A program made the position numbers and the translations under genes. Positions 1 through 7,661 of a stretch of 40,542 nucleotides of DNA are shown in pieces. The notes below the pieces were generated by a model that was given only the letters and a program-made list of their open reading frames with translations, made no database searches and was not told the DNA's origin. This stretch comes from Bradyrhizobium sp. (GTDB taxonomy: Bacteria > Pseudomonadota > Alphaproteobacteria > Rhizobiales > Xanthobacteraceae): the NCBI RefSeq assembly GCF_004799445.1, contig NZ_SSNA01000158.1, forward strand, positions 1-40,542. Direction: 5' to 3'. Every line of letters starts with the position of its first letter. Positions within the stretch are counted from its first letter, which is position 1.

Positions 1-46
1 CTAGTGGCGTTGCGCGGCGCGGTCCGAGCGGCTGTAATGCCGGGTC

Positions 47-472
47 ATGAGCACCAAGTCTCGCCACTCGATCTATGGCGGCCGGATCAGGGGCGCGGAA
101 ATCCGCGCCAGGAGCGCACGGGAGGCCGCCAAAAACGCCGCTCGCGAGGCCAACCGCGCCGAAGCCGAAGCCTGGTCGATCCGGATGGAAGGCTATGGCG
201 GGCCGGCGCAGCCGTCGCCGACCATCGCGCAATGTCTGCATGGCGGGCTCGGCTGGCTCGAGGTCGAATGCAACCGCTGCAACACGCGCGCGAGCCTGCC
301 GCTCGACGCCATCCGCCGCCCGCGCGACACGCCGCTGTGGAAACTCGAGGCATCGCTGAAATGCCGGTCGTGCCGCAAGGGGCGTTACGCGCCGCCGGTG
401 CACATGATCAAGCTGACCGAGACGCGCGAGATCGCGCCTTATGTCTGGGTGCATCCGGATGAGGAGCGGTGA
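47..472 (+). CDS. Conserved hypothetical protein with two CxxC pairs (zinc-ribbon-like)
   Basis: 141 residues. The first half (about 1-50) is rich in Arg, Ala and Glu and is probably helical. The second half carries two Cys pairs, C75-x2-C78 and C106-x2-C109, spaced like a zinc ribbon. There is no signal peptide, so a cytoplasmic protein is likely. The ATG at 47 lacks a strong Shine-Dalgarno sequence. Proteins of this kind occur as unnamed conserved proteins in Bradyrhizobium-type genomes. Zinc or nucleic-acid binding is an inference from the Cys spacing only. The window begins just upstream, so its operon context cannot be seen. Confidence 0.7.
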   Translation: MSTKSRHSIYGGRIRGAEIRARSAREAAKNAAREANRAEAEAWSIRMEGYGGPAQPSPTIAQCLHGGLGWLEVECNRCNTRASLPLDAIRRPRDTPLWKLEASLKCRSCRKGRYAPPVHMIKLTETREIAPYVWVHPDEER

Positions 473-660
473 GCATCCGCGTCACACCTTCGAAGCCGCC
501 AATTGCATCAACTCAGCCCTTTGCATTGCACACCCCGCATCGCGCTCGAACATAATAATAATTTTAGCCGTCCGGCTGGGCCTTCGCCGCAACCACCCGG
601 CCGTGGCCGCCGTTGGTTCGTCAGCCAATTTTGGTGAACCACAGAGTTGAGGAGGATCTT

Positions 661-1080
661 ATGAGGAAACAGTTTCTCGCAAGCGCGATGGCCGTCGCTC
701 TGGCAACGGGAATGACGACCAGTGCGATGGCCTTCGGGCACGGCGGCGGCGGGTTCCACGGCGGCGGTGGCTTCCATGGCGGCATGGCTGGCGTACATGG
801 CGGCGGCTTCCGCGGCAGCTTCGGTGCAATGCATGGTGGCAACTTTGCCGGCATGCGCGGCTTTTCCGGACGCGGCTTTCATGGTGGCTGGGGCGGCCGG
901 CGCTTCGTCGGCGGCTACGGATATGGCGGCTATGGTTACGGCCCCTCCTACGATGATGGCTATTATGGCGGCCTCGGCCTGGTAGGCTTGGGCCTCGGGC
1001 TGGCCGGGCTCGGCTCTTGCTCGCCCTATGACTACGGCTACGGCTACGGCTATTGCGGACCGGGCGTCGTCGGCTGGTAA
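661..1080 (+). CDS. Small exported Gly/His/Tyr-rich protein, copy 1 of a tandem pair
   Basis: 139 residues. Residues 1-24 form a clear Sec signal peptide ending in a TSAMA cleavage site. The mature part has repeated GGGFHGG-type units (about 25-75), then Gly-Tyr repeats, and two late Cys residues. It has no recognisable enzymatic domain. The ATG at 661 is chosen because GAGGAGG lies just upstream and the signal peptide begins there; an in-frame start 48 bases upstream would put polar residues before it. The gene is a paralogue of the next one (1248-1568), with nearly the same signal peptide and a related leader. A surface, periplasmic or metal-binding role is possible from composition only. 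Confidence 0.8.
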   Translation: MRKQFLASAMAVALATGMTTSAMAFGHGGGGFHGGGGFHGGMAGVHGGGFRGSFGAMHGGNFAGMRGFSGRGFHGGWGGRRFVGGYGYGGYGYGPSYDDGYYGGLGLVGLGLGLAGLGSCSPYDYGYGYGYCGPGVVGW

Positions 1081-1114
1081 GTAGCCGCGCCGTCGTGACA
1101 GGTTGATATCGCAT

Positions 1115-1138
1115 GGGCTGCCCGGTACCGGGCAGCCC
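1115..1138. terminator. Perfect 24-base palindrome between the duplicated genes
   Basis: The sequence from 1115 to 1138 is a perfect inverted repeat (GGGCTGCCCGGT and its complement) starting 34 bases after the stop of copy 1. It is followed by TGATAATATAATTT rather than a T run, so it would be a weak intrinsic terminator. Its stem core GGCTGC/GCAGCC is the same as that of the terminator after copy 2, which suggests common origin. It lies directly upstream of the TATAAT of copy 2 and could also act as an operator. Confidence 0.5.
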
Positions 1139-1247
1139 TGATAATATAATTTACCTGTTCTGCTGCGCCTTCGCTGCAACCATCCGCGTGCGGCTGCCGT
1201 TGGTTCAGCAGCCGATATTGGTGAACGATCGGGTGCAGGAGGTTCTC

Positions 1248-1568
1248 ATGAGAAAACAGCTTCTCGCGGGCGCGATGGTCGTGGCTCTCGCAACAGGTAT
1301 GACGACCAGTGCGATGGCCTTCGACCGCGGTGGCGCCGGTGGCTTCCACGACGGTGGTTTCCATCGCGGCGGTTTCCATGGCCATGGCCGCCATGCCGGA
1401 ATCCGCGGCTTCGGGCATGGCCGGCATCCTGGCTGGAGCGGCCCGCGCGTCGTCGGCGGCCATGGCGGCTGGGATTACGGCCCCAGTCATTATGAAGGCG
1501 TTGCCCCCTTCGGCCGTCTTGTCGGGCCGCCCGCCACGGGCGGATCGACTTTCTCCGTCGGCTTGTAA
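1248..1568 (+). CDS. Small exported Gly/His-rich protein, copy 2 of a tandem pair
   Basis: 106 residues. The signal peptide (1-24) differs from that of copy 1 at only a few positions. The mature chain is shorter: His/Gly-rich units at about 26-60 are kept, but the Gly-Tyr tract and both Cys residues are absent and the C-terminus is different. The start at ATG 1248 is supported by CAGGAGG upstream and by alignment with copy 1. A good intrinsic terminator (1659-1686) lies about 90 bases after the stop. The pair clearly arose by tandem duplication followed by divergence of the mature region. Function unknown. Confidence 0.75.
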   Translation: MRKQLLAGAMVVALATGMTTSAMAFDRGGAGGFHDGGFHRGGFHGHGRHAGIRGFGHGRHPGWSGPRVVGGHGGWDYGPSHYEGVAPFGRLVGPPATGGSTFSVGL

Positions 1569-2120
1569 ATGACGCCGGCATCGCGGCGCGGTGATCACGG
1601 CATTTCACAACCGTTCGCGGCACGGTGATCTCACGACGATCCCCTTACGGTCATCTACGGCTGCTCTGTTCGGGCAGCCCTTTTTTATGCGGCTATGCCC
1701 GGTGCCCGACGTGAAGACGAAGCGCCATCTGTCTTTTTCAGGTGAACGCGCATCGACGCGCCGGAGAATCTTCAAATGGGACGAGCGAGCACAGACGCCG
1801 CGCAGCTCGCCTCTTTAAACATTTATTTAATCAAACATTTTTTTGACCGCGGCCTTCGCCTCACTAAACATTTCTTTAATTCGGTTGGCGGTCGACCTGA
1901 GGTAAAGCTCAATCATCGGCTGGGGCCCCCAGCGCATTTGTGGACTACCAACACCTCAGCCGCAGCCCTTTTGCCAAGAGGGGATTGGCTAGGAATCCAA
2001 CGGTCCATCTTGCGTCGTTCCAGTTGATGCACCAACAGCGGCGAGGTGCCGTGTCCTGCCAAGAGCGCGGAACCTCGCCGAAGTTGTTTTGGCTTTGCCG
2101 AGTCGCGATCGCGCGAAATT
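1569..2120. other. Gene-poor intergenic region
   Basis: About 550 bases without a gene I can support. It holds the terminator at 1659-1686, an AT-rich patch at 1812-1885 with three copies of an AAACATTT[A/T/C]TTT motif starting at 1817, 1833 and 1866, and a small GC palindrome (GCTGGGGCCCCCAGC) near 1920. A plus-strand frame of 83 codons from 1776 crosses the AT patch, but it has no ribosome binding site and no family resemblance. No remnant of the missing SdhB C-terminal cluster domain is visible downstream of the gene ending at 2121. Confidence 0.6.
1659..1686 (+). terminator. Rho-independent terminator after copy 2
   Basis: A GGCTGC stem, a short loop and GCAGCC are followed by CTTTTTT at 1680-1686. 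This is a classic hairpin with a U run on the plus strand, about 90 bases after the stop at 1568. Confidence 0.75.
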
Positions 2121-2456
2121 CTACTGCCGCGGCAACAGCCGCTCGTCCGGCGGCGCGATCTCGGTGACGAGATCGCGAACAAGCGCCTTCTTCGGCAACG
2201 GCGCCAGCGCGGTGACGCCTTCCTTCAGCCGCACCGTGCAGGCGTAATCGACCTTGCCGTCGATCAGCATCATGCATTCCTTGCAGGCGTTGGCATTGAT
2301 GCAGGAGAATCGAAACGCCAGCGACGGGTCGGCCTCGCAGCGGAGCGCGCGCAGGCCGTCGAGCACGGACTGACCTGGCTCGAAGGCAACCTCAAAACTT
2401 TCGACGCGCGGCACTTCGCCGGGCGCGCCGCGCTGGATCGCGAGGGTTGCCTTCAC
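2121..2456 (-). CDS. Stand-alone 2Fe-2S protein resembling the N-terminal domain of succinate dehydrogenase SdhB
   Basis: 111 residues. It resembles the N-terminal ferredoxin-like half of SdhB/FrdB and then simply ends: the C-terminal domain that binds the 4Fe-4S and 3Fe-4S clusters is missing. Cluster ligands are C52, C58, C61 and C73. The first spacing is C-x5-C, one residue longer than the C-x4-C of ordinary SdhB; the following C-x2-C and the 11-residue gap to C73 are normal. The start is GTG at 2456, sharing GTGA with the stop of the flavoprotein, so the two are translationally coupled and very likely form a complex. A one-electron transfer partner for the flavoprotein is the obvious inference. 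Substrate and final electron acceptor are unknown. Confidence 0.8.
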   Translation of the reverse strand: MKATLAIQRGAPGEVPRVESFEVAFEPGQSVLDGLRALRCEADPSLAFRFSCINANACKECMMLIDGKVDYACTVRLKEGVTALAPLPKKALVRDLVTEIAPPDERLLPRQ

Positions 2457-4177
2457 GCCGCCGCCCTCCCGCTTGACGGCGCGGCGCGGCGGAGCTCCAG
2501 CGCGCTATCGCCCGACAGCGCGACGATCTGATTGACGCACCAGCCGTCGTCGAGACCCGGATGATCCTCACGCTGATGCGCGCCGCGGCTCTCGGTGCGC
2601 GCCAGCGCCGGCACCGCGACCGATTGCGCCACCAGCAGCATGTTGCGAAGATCCAGCCAGTCGACCAGCACGGGATCGAACGCGGAGGCGGAGGAAAACG
2701 GCACCTCGCCGATCTCGCTTGTCATGCGCGCGATCCCAGCCAGCGCCGATTGCAGTTTCGCTTCGGTGCGGAACGGCCCGACCTGATCGGCCATCAGCGC
2801 CTTCAGGTCCCTCACCAGCGCCGCCGCATTGGGCGCGTCGCGCCGCTCCGCGCTACGCAACAGATCGAGCGCGGGACGGGCGGCCTGCGCGGACCAGCGC
2901 GAGGAATTGCGCTGCGCATGGCGCGCGGCGTTGCGGCCGGCGCTTGCGCCGAATACCAGCGCCTCGGTGATCGCGTTGCCCGAAAGCCGGTTGGCGCCGT
3001 TGGCGCCGCCGACCGCCTCGCCGCTGGCGTAAAGACCGGGCACCGCCGTCCGCAGCGTGTCGTCGACCCGCACGCCGCCCATGTGGTAATGCGCGATCGG
3101 CGCGACTTCGACCGGCCGCTTGGTCAGATCGATGCCGTTGGCGGCGAGCCGGTCCACCACCGGGCCGAAGGCGCTGCGGATCTCGGCCTCGGGCAAATGC
3201 TGGAAACTGAGATAGGCGCCGCCGGCGGGGCTGCCGCGGCCGGCCTCGACTTCCCGGGTGATGGCGTAGGTGGCGAGATCCCGCGTCAGCACGTAACGGC
3301 CGTCGCTGCGGGTGTCCAGCGTCGCATAGTCCTGCTCGAATTCACGCATCTCGGCGTTGAGCAGCTTGCCGCCGAGCTTGTAGCGGAACGGATCCCACAT
3401 GATCGGGTCCATGCCGACCAGCCTCGGCGCGAGGTGACCGATCGGAAAGAACTGCACGAACTCCATGTCGATGAGTTCGGCGCCGGCGCGCAGCGCCAGC
3501 GCATAGCCGTCGCCGCCCATGTTGGACGAGGCGCTGTTGCGCCGGTAAAGCCCGGTCAGGCCGCCGGTCGCGATCACCACGGCCTTGGCCGCGAGCGTGA
3601 CGGCCTCTCCGCTCGGCAGATGCAGCGCGGTCGCGCCACAGGCCACCCCGTCATGAAGGGCGATATCGACGATCATCAGTTCGCCGATCCGGCGGATGCC
3701 GCGCGACAGGTTGAGCTGCGCGCGCAGCGCGCGCGACACCGCAGGCCCGGTGGAGAGAAAATCGACATAGGCGCAGCGCGGCCGGTCATGGCCCGGGGCC
3801 TGCGCCTGCTTGATGTGGCCGTCCTCGCGCGCCCAGCCGACCTTCCAGCCGTCCATCTCGCGCAGCCGATGCGGTCCGTCCTCGCACAACAAGGCGGCCA
3901 GCCGCTCGTCGCACAGGCCGCGGCCGGCCGCGAGCGTATCGGCCAGATGATGCTCCCAGTGATCCGGCGTCTGCTCGGCAAGCGCGGCGGCGACCGTCAT
4001 CTGCGCCATCACGGTGGCGCCGCCCCGCCCGATCAGGCTGCGGTCCGCCAGCACGACCGAGGCGCCCGCCTTCGCGGCCTCGAGCGCGGCATACATGCCG
4101 GCGCCACCGGCTCCGATCACCAGCACGTCGGTCTCGATATGCGCCGGCGCGGCGCCTTTATTTGCTTGAGCGGTCAT
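2453..4177 (-). CDS. SdhA/FrdA-family FAD-binding oxidoreductase of unknown substrate
   Basis: 574 residues, of the succinate dehydrogenase/fumarate reductase/L-aspartate oxidase flavoprotein family. The dinucleotide-binding motif is GAGGAG at 22-27. Aligned with E. coli SdhA, the catalytic Arg286 matches R299 (in TRD), His354 matches H363 (in HYHMGG) and Arg399 matches R397 (in GANRLSGN). Two differences matter. The His that links FAD covalently (SHT in SdhA) is A54 (GAT), so FAD should be non-covalent. The dicarboxylate-binding His242 (QFHPTG) is F244 (QFFPIG). No signal peptide or membrane anchor gene is present. It overlaps the 2Fe-2S gene by 4 bases and follows xdhC after 133 bases. A true succinate dehydrogenase is unlikely. 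It may act on an unsaturated or purine-related acid, which is not shown. Confidence 0.85.
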   Translation of the reverse strand: MTAQANKGAAPAHIETDVLVIGAGGAGMYAALEAAKAGASVVLADRSLIGRGGATVMAQMTVAAALAEQTPDHWEHHLADTLAAGRGLCDERLAALLCEDGPHRLREMDGWKVGWAREDGHIKQAQAPGHDRPRCAYVDFLSTGPAVSRALRAQLNLSRGIRRIGELMIVDIALHDGVACGATALHLPSGEAVTLAAKAVVIATGGLTGLYRRNSASSNMGGDGYALALRAGAELIDMEFVQFFPIGHLAPRLVGMDPIMWDPFRYKLGGKLLNAEMREFEQDYATLDTRSDGRYVLTRDLATYAITREVEAGRGSPAGGAYLSFQHLPEAEIRSAFGPVVDRLAANGIDLTKRPVEVAPIAHYHMGGVRVDDTLRTAVPGLYASGEAVGGANGANRLSGNAITEALVFGASAGRNAARHAQRNSSRWSAQAARPALDLLRSAERRDAPNAAALVRDLKALMADQVGPFRTEAKLQSALAGIARMTSEIGEVPFSSASAFDPVLVDWLDLRNMLLVAQSVAVPALARTESRGAHQREDHPGLDDGWCVNQIVALSGDSALELRRAAPSSGRAAA

Positions 4178-4310
4178 AATGGTTCCAGTGTCGGATCGCT
4201 CACGCTTCTAATGCACATCCCGGGGATAGACCACTTCCATAGCGGTTGGCTGCCATTCCAGCGGCAGAGGTCATCGCGATTTCAGCGCTGATGGAGCAGG
4301 CTGCGGCTGT

Positions 4311-5288
4311 TCAATTATTCAGCACCGCTGTCGCCGAGGCTCTGCAACTGTCGCGCTCTCTTTCAATCAGGAGCTGCGCCGCGACCCCTGCCGCGATGAT
4401 GCTGGGCTCCTTGTCCCTGATGCCGGGCAGACCGATCGGGCAGACCAGCCGCGCAATCTGTTGCTCGGAGATGCCGAGTTTCTGAGCCTGGCCTGCGAAC
4501 CGCGCCCGCTTGGTGGCGGACCCGATCAAGCCGACAAAGCCGAGGTCAGGGCGGCGCAGCGCCGCCGCCGCGATGGAATAGTCGAGCGGGTGAGAATGGG
4601 TCATGATCACGGCGAAGGCGCCGGGAGGCGCGGCATCGAGCTCGCGCTCGGGCGCGTCGGTGCGGATCGTGGTCACGTTGGCCGGCACATAGTCCGGAAA
4701 ATGACCCTCCCTTGTGTCGATCCAGCGCACCGAAAACGGCAGCTGCGACAGCGCAAGCACGACCGCGCGGCCGACATGGCCGGCGCCGAACAGCAGGACC
4801 GTCTTCCGCACCTCACCGAACCGCTCGACGAAGCGCTGCTCGATCGGGCCTTTTGCGGCTTCCGCGCCGTCGACATCCCGGATCTCGCGCGCGATCCGGC
4901 CCTGCCCGGTCATGCGGCTGATGGTGGCAAAGACTCCAGCCTCCTCCGCGGCCGCGAGTTCGCCAACGCGGTCGAGATCGCCAGCATCGAAGGTCTCAAT
5001 CAGGGTGGTGACCGATCCGCCGCAGCATTGGCCGAGATTCGGACCCAGTGGCCATACCCGCACCGACGCGGAAGGGGTTTCCGCCGACAGCGCGGCCTCC
5101 GCCACCGCGAGCGTCTCGTATTCGAGCCGGCCGCCGCCGATGGTTCCGAAAAAGCCGGCGCCCGGTTCAACCACCATGCGCGCGCCGACCTCGCGCGGCG
5201 CCGAGCCATCGACCTTGATCACGCTGATCAGGGCCGCGCGACGATGCTGCTCAAGCGATTGCCGGATTCGTCGCCACACCAACTGCAT
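4311..5288 (-). CDS. xdhC: XdhC, molybdenum cofactor insertion/sulfuration factor for xanthine dehydrogenase
   Basis: 325 residues, of the XdhC/CoxI family. The N-terminal domain holds the GTIGGGRLEYE motif (about 48-58). A Rossmann-type motif FGAGHVGRAVV sits in the C-terminal half, followed by the conserved THSHPLDYSIAAAALRR and GLIGSATKRARF segments. XdhC binds the molybdenum cofactor, promotes its sulfuration and delivers it to the large subunit. The ATG at 5288 directly abuts the stop of xdhB (5289-5291), which indicates translational coupling. It is the third xdh gene of the purine catabolism operon, and the position next to xdhB is typical. Confidence 0.93.
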   Translation of the reverse strand: MQLVWRRIRQSLEQHRRAALISVIKVDGSAPREVGARMVVEPGAGFFGTIGGGRLEYETLAVAEAALSAETPSASVRVWPLGPNLGQCCGGSVTTLIETFDAGDLDRVGELAAAEEAGVFATISRMTGQGRIAREIRDVDGAEAAKGPIEQRFVERFGEVRKTVLLFGAGHVGRAVVLALSQLPFSVRWIDTREGHFPDYVPANVTTIRTDAPERELDAAPPGAFAVIMTHSHPLDYSIAAAALRRPDLGFVGLIGSATKRARFAGQAQKLGISEQQIARLVCPIGLPGIRDKEPSIIAAGVAAQLLIERERDSCRASATAVLNN

Positions 5289-7661
5289 TCAGGTCGGTCC
5301 GCTGCCGGGGATGCCGTGACCGGGGAGACCATGGCCGTTCGCCAGCGCCGCCGCGGCGTCGAAGTCTCCCACCGCCTTGAGGATCGCTTCCGGCGTCGCC
5401 GGCGCGTCCAGCAGCACCGGCTTTCCGGGGTTGACCGAATGGATCGCGTCCGCGATCGCGGCGAACACCGAGGTCGCCAGCATCAGCGGCGGCTCGCCGA
5501 CGGCCTTGGAACGGTAGATGGTCGGCTCGTGGTTTTCGTTGTCGAACAATGCAACGCGAAAATCATCCGGCACGTCGGAAGCGACCGGAATCTTGTAGGT
5601 CGACGGCGCGTGCGTCAGCAGCCGGCCGTCTTCGCCATAGACGAGTTCTTCGGTGGTCAGCCAGCCCATGCCTTGCACGAAGCCGCCCTCGATCTGGCCG
5701 ATGTCGATCGCCGGATTCAGCGAACGGCCGACATCGTGCAGGATATCGACGCGCTCGACCTTCATCTCGCCGGTGGTGACGTCGACGATCACCTCGCTGC
5801 AGGCAGCACCATGGGCATAATAAAGGAACGGCCTGCCCTTTCCTTTGGCGCGGTCCCAATGCAGCTTCGGGGTCTTGTAGAAGCCGGCTGCGGACAGATG
5901 GATCCGTGCGCCGTAGGCTTTCCTGGCAAGCTCGCCGAACGAGACGCTCTCATTGCCGATGAACACCTGGTCGTCGCGGAATTCGACGATTTCCTCCGGC
6001 ACGTTCCAGCTAGTGGCGGCAAACTTCGCCATCCGCGCCTTGATCTCGCGGCAGGCGATCTGCACCGCCATGCCGTTCAGGTCGGTTCCGGCGGAAGCGG
6101 CCGTCGGCGAGGTGTTCGGCACCTTGTCGGTCGATGTCGCCGTGATGCGCACGCGCTCAAGCCCGATGCCGAATTCCTCGGCGGCGATCTGCGCCACTTT
6201 CTGAAACAGGCCCTGCCCCATTTCGGTGCCGCCATGGTTGAGATGCACCGAGCCGTCCTGATAGACGTGAACCAGCGCGCCGGCCTGATTGAGCACCGCG
6301 AGCGTGAAGGAGATGCCGAACTTCACCGGCGTCAGCGCGATGCCGCGCTTGAGGATCGGCGAGGAAGCGTTGAACGTCTCGATCGCGTTGCGGCGGCGGC
6401 GATAGTCCGAGGTCCGCTCCAGCTGCGCGATCAGCCGGTGGATCACCTCGTGATCTTCGACGGTCTGGCCGTAGGGCGTGACGTCGCCACCGCTGCGGTA
6501 GAAATTGGCCTTGCGCACATCGAGCGGATCGAGGCCGAGCTGCCGGGCGATCGCATCGATGACGCGCTCGATCGCCAGCACGCCCTGCGGCCCGCCGAAG
6601 CCGCGAAACGCCGTGTTGGAGACGGTGTTGGTCTTGACCCGCCTGGAGAGGATCCGGAACGCGGGCAGGAAATAGGCATTGTCGGAATGAAACATCGCGC
6701 GGTCGACGACGCCGGCGCTGAGGTCGGCGGAACATCCGCAGCGCGCGGCAAGCTCGAGGTTCACCGCTTTGATGCGGCCTGCCGCATCAAAACCGGCCGA
6801 CCAGTCGACCCGAAAATCATGCCGCTTGCCGGTCATCGTCATGTCGTCGTCGCGGTCGAGACGAAGCTTGCACGGCCGGCCGGTGGCGTGCGCCGCCAGT
6901 GCTGCGATCACGGCCCATTGGGTCGCCTGGGTTTCCTTGCCGCCAAAGCCGCCGCCCATGCGCCGCACCTCGCAGGTCACGTAGGAGTCGGCGACCCCAA
7001 GCACGCGGGCGACCACGTGCTGGACTTCGGAAGGATGCTGAGTCGATGAATAGACCAGCATGTCACGGTCCTCGCCCGGCACCGCGAACGCGACCTGGCC
7101 CTCCAGATAGAAATGCTCCTGGCCGCCGATATGGAAAACGCCCTGCAAGCGGTGCGGCGCGCGGGCGATGACTGCGTCGGCGTCGCCGCCGACAAAAGCG
7201 TAATCGGGCAGCACGGTCTCCCCGGAAGCCAGCCCCTGCTCGACCGTGACATTGGGCGGCTCGCGGGCGATATCGATGACCGCCAGCGTCGCCGCGCGCC
7301 GCGCGACGTCGCGCGTGGTGGCGATGACGGCGAAAATCGGCTGGCCATGGAACATCACGCGTTCAGCGGCAAACGCCGGTTCGTCGGCTCTGGCGGGTGA
7401 AATATCGTTCTTGCCGGGAACATCGTGGGCGGTAATGACCGCATGGACGCCGGGGAACGCGCGCACCTTCGCGAGATCCAGCCGCACGATGCGGCCCCGC
7501 GCGACTGGCGCGCCGCCGATCGCCACGTGCAGCGTTCCCTCGGGTTCGCGGATGTCGTCGATGTAGTCGGCAGCACCCTGCACGTGCTTGAACGCGCTGT
7601 CATGCGGCATCGCCCGATGCACGTGACGCAAGGACGGGTTGGGTGGTTCAATCCGCGACAT
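5289..7661 (-). CDS. xdhB: Xanthine dehydrogenase molybdopterin-binding large subunit
   Basis: 790 residues, the usual size for bacterial XdhB. It oxidises hypoxanthine or xanthine to urate at a molybdenum cofactor. Visible motifs: RMGGGFGGKETQ in the first third, FRGFGGPQG (cofactor and substrate pocket), and AVGEPPLMLA near the C-terminus, which contains the catalytic Glu of the GEPP signature. The start (ATG 7661) lies 14 bases inside the end of xdhA, and the stop abuts the start of xdhC. With XdhA this forms the two-polypeptide alpha-beta enzyme found in Rhodobacter-type bacteria. No signal peptide, so a cytoplasmic enzyme. Confidence 0.95.
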   Translation of the reverse strand: MSRIEPPNPSLRHVHRAMPHDSAFKHVQGAADYIDDIREPEGTLHVAIGGAPVARGRIVRLDLAKVRAFPGVHAVITAHDVPGKNDISPARADEPAFAAERVMFHGQPIFAVIATTRDVARRAATLAVIDIAREPPNVTVEQGLASGETVLPDYAFVGGDADAVIARAPHRLQGVFHIGGQEHFYLEGQVAFAVPGEDRDMLVYSSTQHPSEVQHVVARVLGVADSYVTCEVRRMGGGFGGKETQATQWAVIAALAAHATGRPCKLRLDRDDDMTMTGKRHDFRVDWSAGFDAAGRIKAVNLELAARCGCSADLSAGVVDRAMFHSDNAYFLPAFRILSRRVKTNTVSNTAFRGFGGPQGVLAIERVIDAIARQLGLDPLDVRKANFYRSGGDVTPYGQTVEDHEVIHRLIAQLERTSDYRRRRNAIETFNASSPILKRGIALTPVKFGISFTLAVLNQAGALVHVYQDGSVHLNHGGTEMGQGLFQKVAQIAAEEFGIGLERVRITATSTDKVPNTSPTAASAGTDLNGMAVQIACREIKARMAKFAATSWNVPEEIVEFRDDQVFIGNESVSFGELARKAYGARIHLSAAGFYKTPKLHWDRAKGKGRPFLYYAHGAACSEVIVDVTTGEMKVERVDILHDVGRSLNPAIDIGQIEGGFVQGMGWLTTEELVYGEDGRLLTHAPSTYKIPVASDVPDDFRVALFDNENHEPTIYRSKAVGEPPLMLATSVFAAIADAIHSVNPGKPVLLDAPATPEAILKAVGDFDAAAALANGHGLPGHGIPGSGPT

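Larger units (their letters stand above)
549..1568 (+). repeat. Divergent tandem duplication of gene plus leader (549-1080 and 1139-1568)
   Basis: The two exported-protein genes are preceded by recognisably homologous leaders. Each begins with an AT-rich ATAATATAATTT-like patch, then a GGGCCTTCGCCGCAACCA-like stretch, then a GTTGGTT..CAGCC..TTGGTGAAC stretch, and ends at the ribosome binding site. Leader lengths are almost equal, about 90-95 bases. The duplicated unit therefore includes promoter-proximal sequence, 5' leader and signal peptide coding region. In copy 2 the AT patch contains a perfect TATAAT (1145-1150), and in copy 1 a CATAAT (551-556). No convincing -35 box could be placed at good spacing for either. 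Confidence 0.7.

Noticed and set aside
1999..2021. GGAAC...CGTT on the minus strand resembling an EcfG promoter
   Set aside because: The spacer is 14 bases instead of 16-17, and no gene lies downstream on that strand.
1776..2027. An 83-codon plus-strand frame across the AT-rich patch
   Set aside because: No ribosome binding site, biased composition only from the repeats, and no family resemblance. Kept as an intergenic region.
2561..4291. A 576-codon plus-strand frame antisense to the SDH-like flavoprotein
   Set aside because: Same cause: no ribosome binding site, no recognisable domain, and the minus-strand gene has complete catalytic motifs.
4461..7049. An 862-codon open frame on the plus strand, antisense to xdhC and xdhB
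   Set aside because: It is a by-product of GC-rich codon usage on the real minus-strand genes. The translation has no family motifs and is rich in Arg, Gly, Asp and His, and the opposite strand carries the clear xdh motifs.
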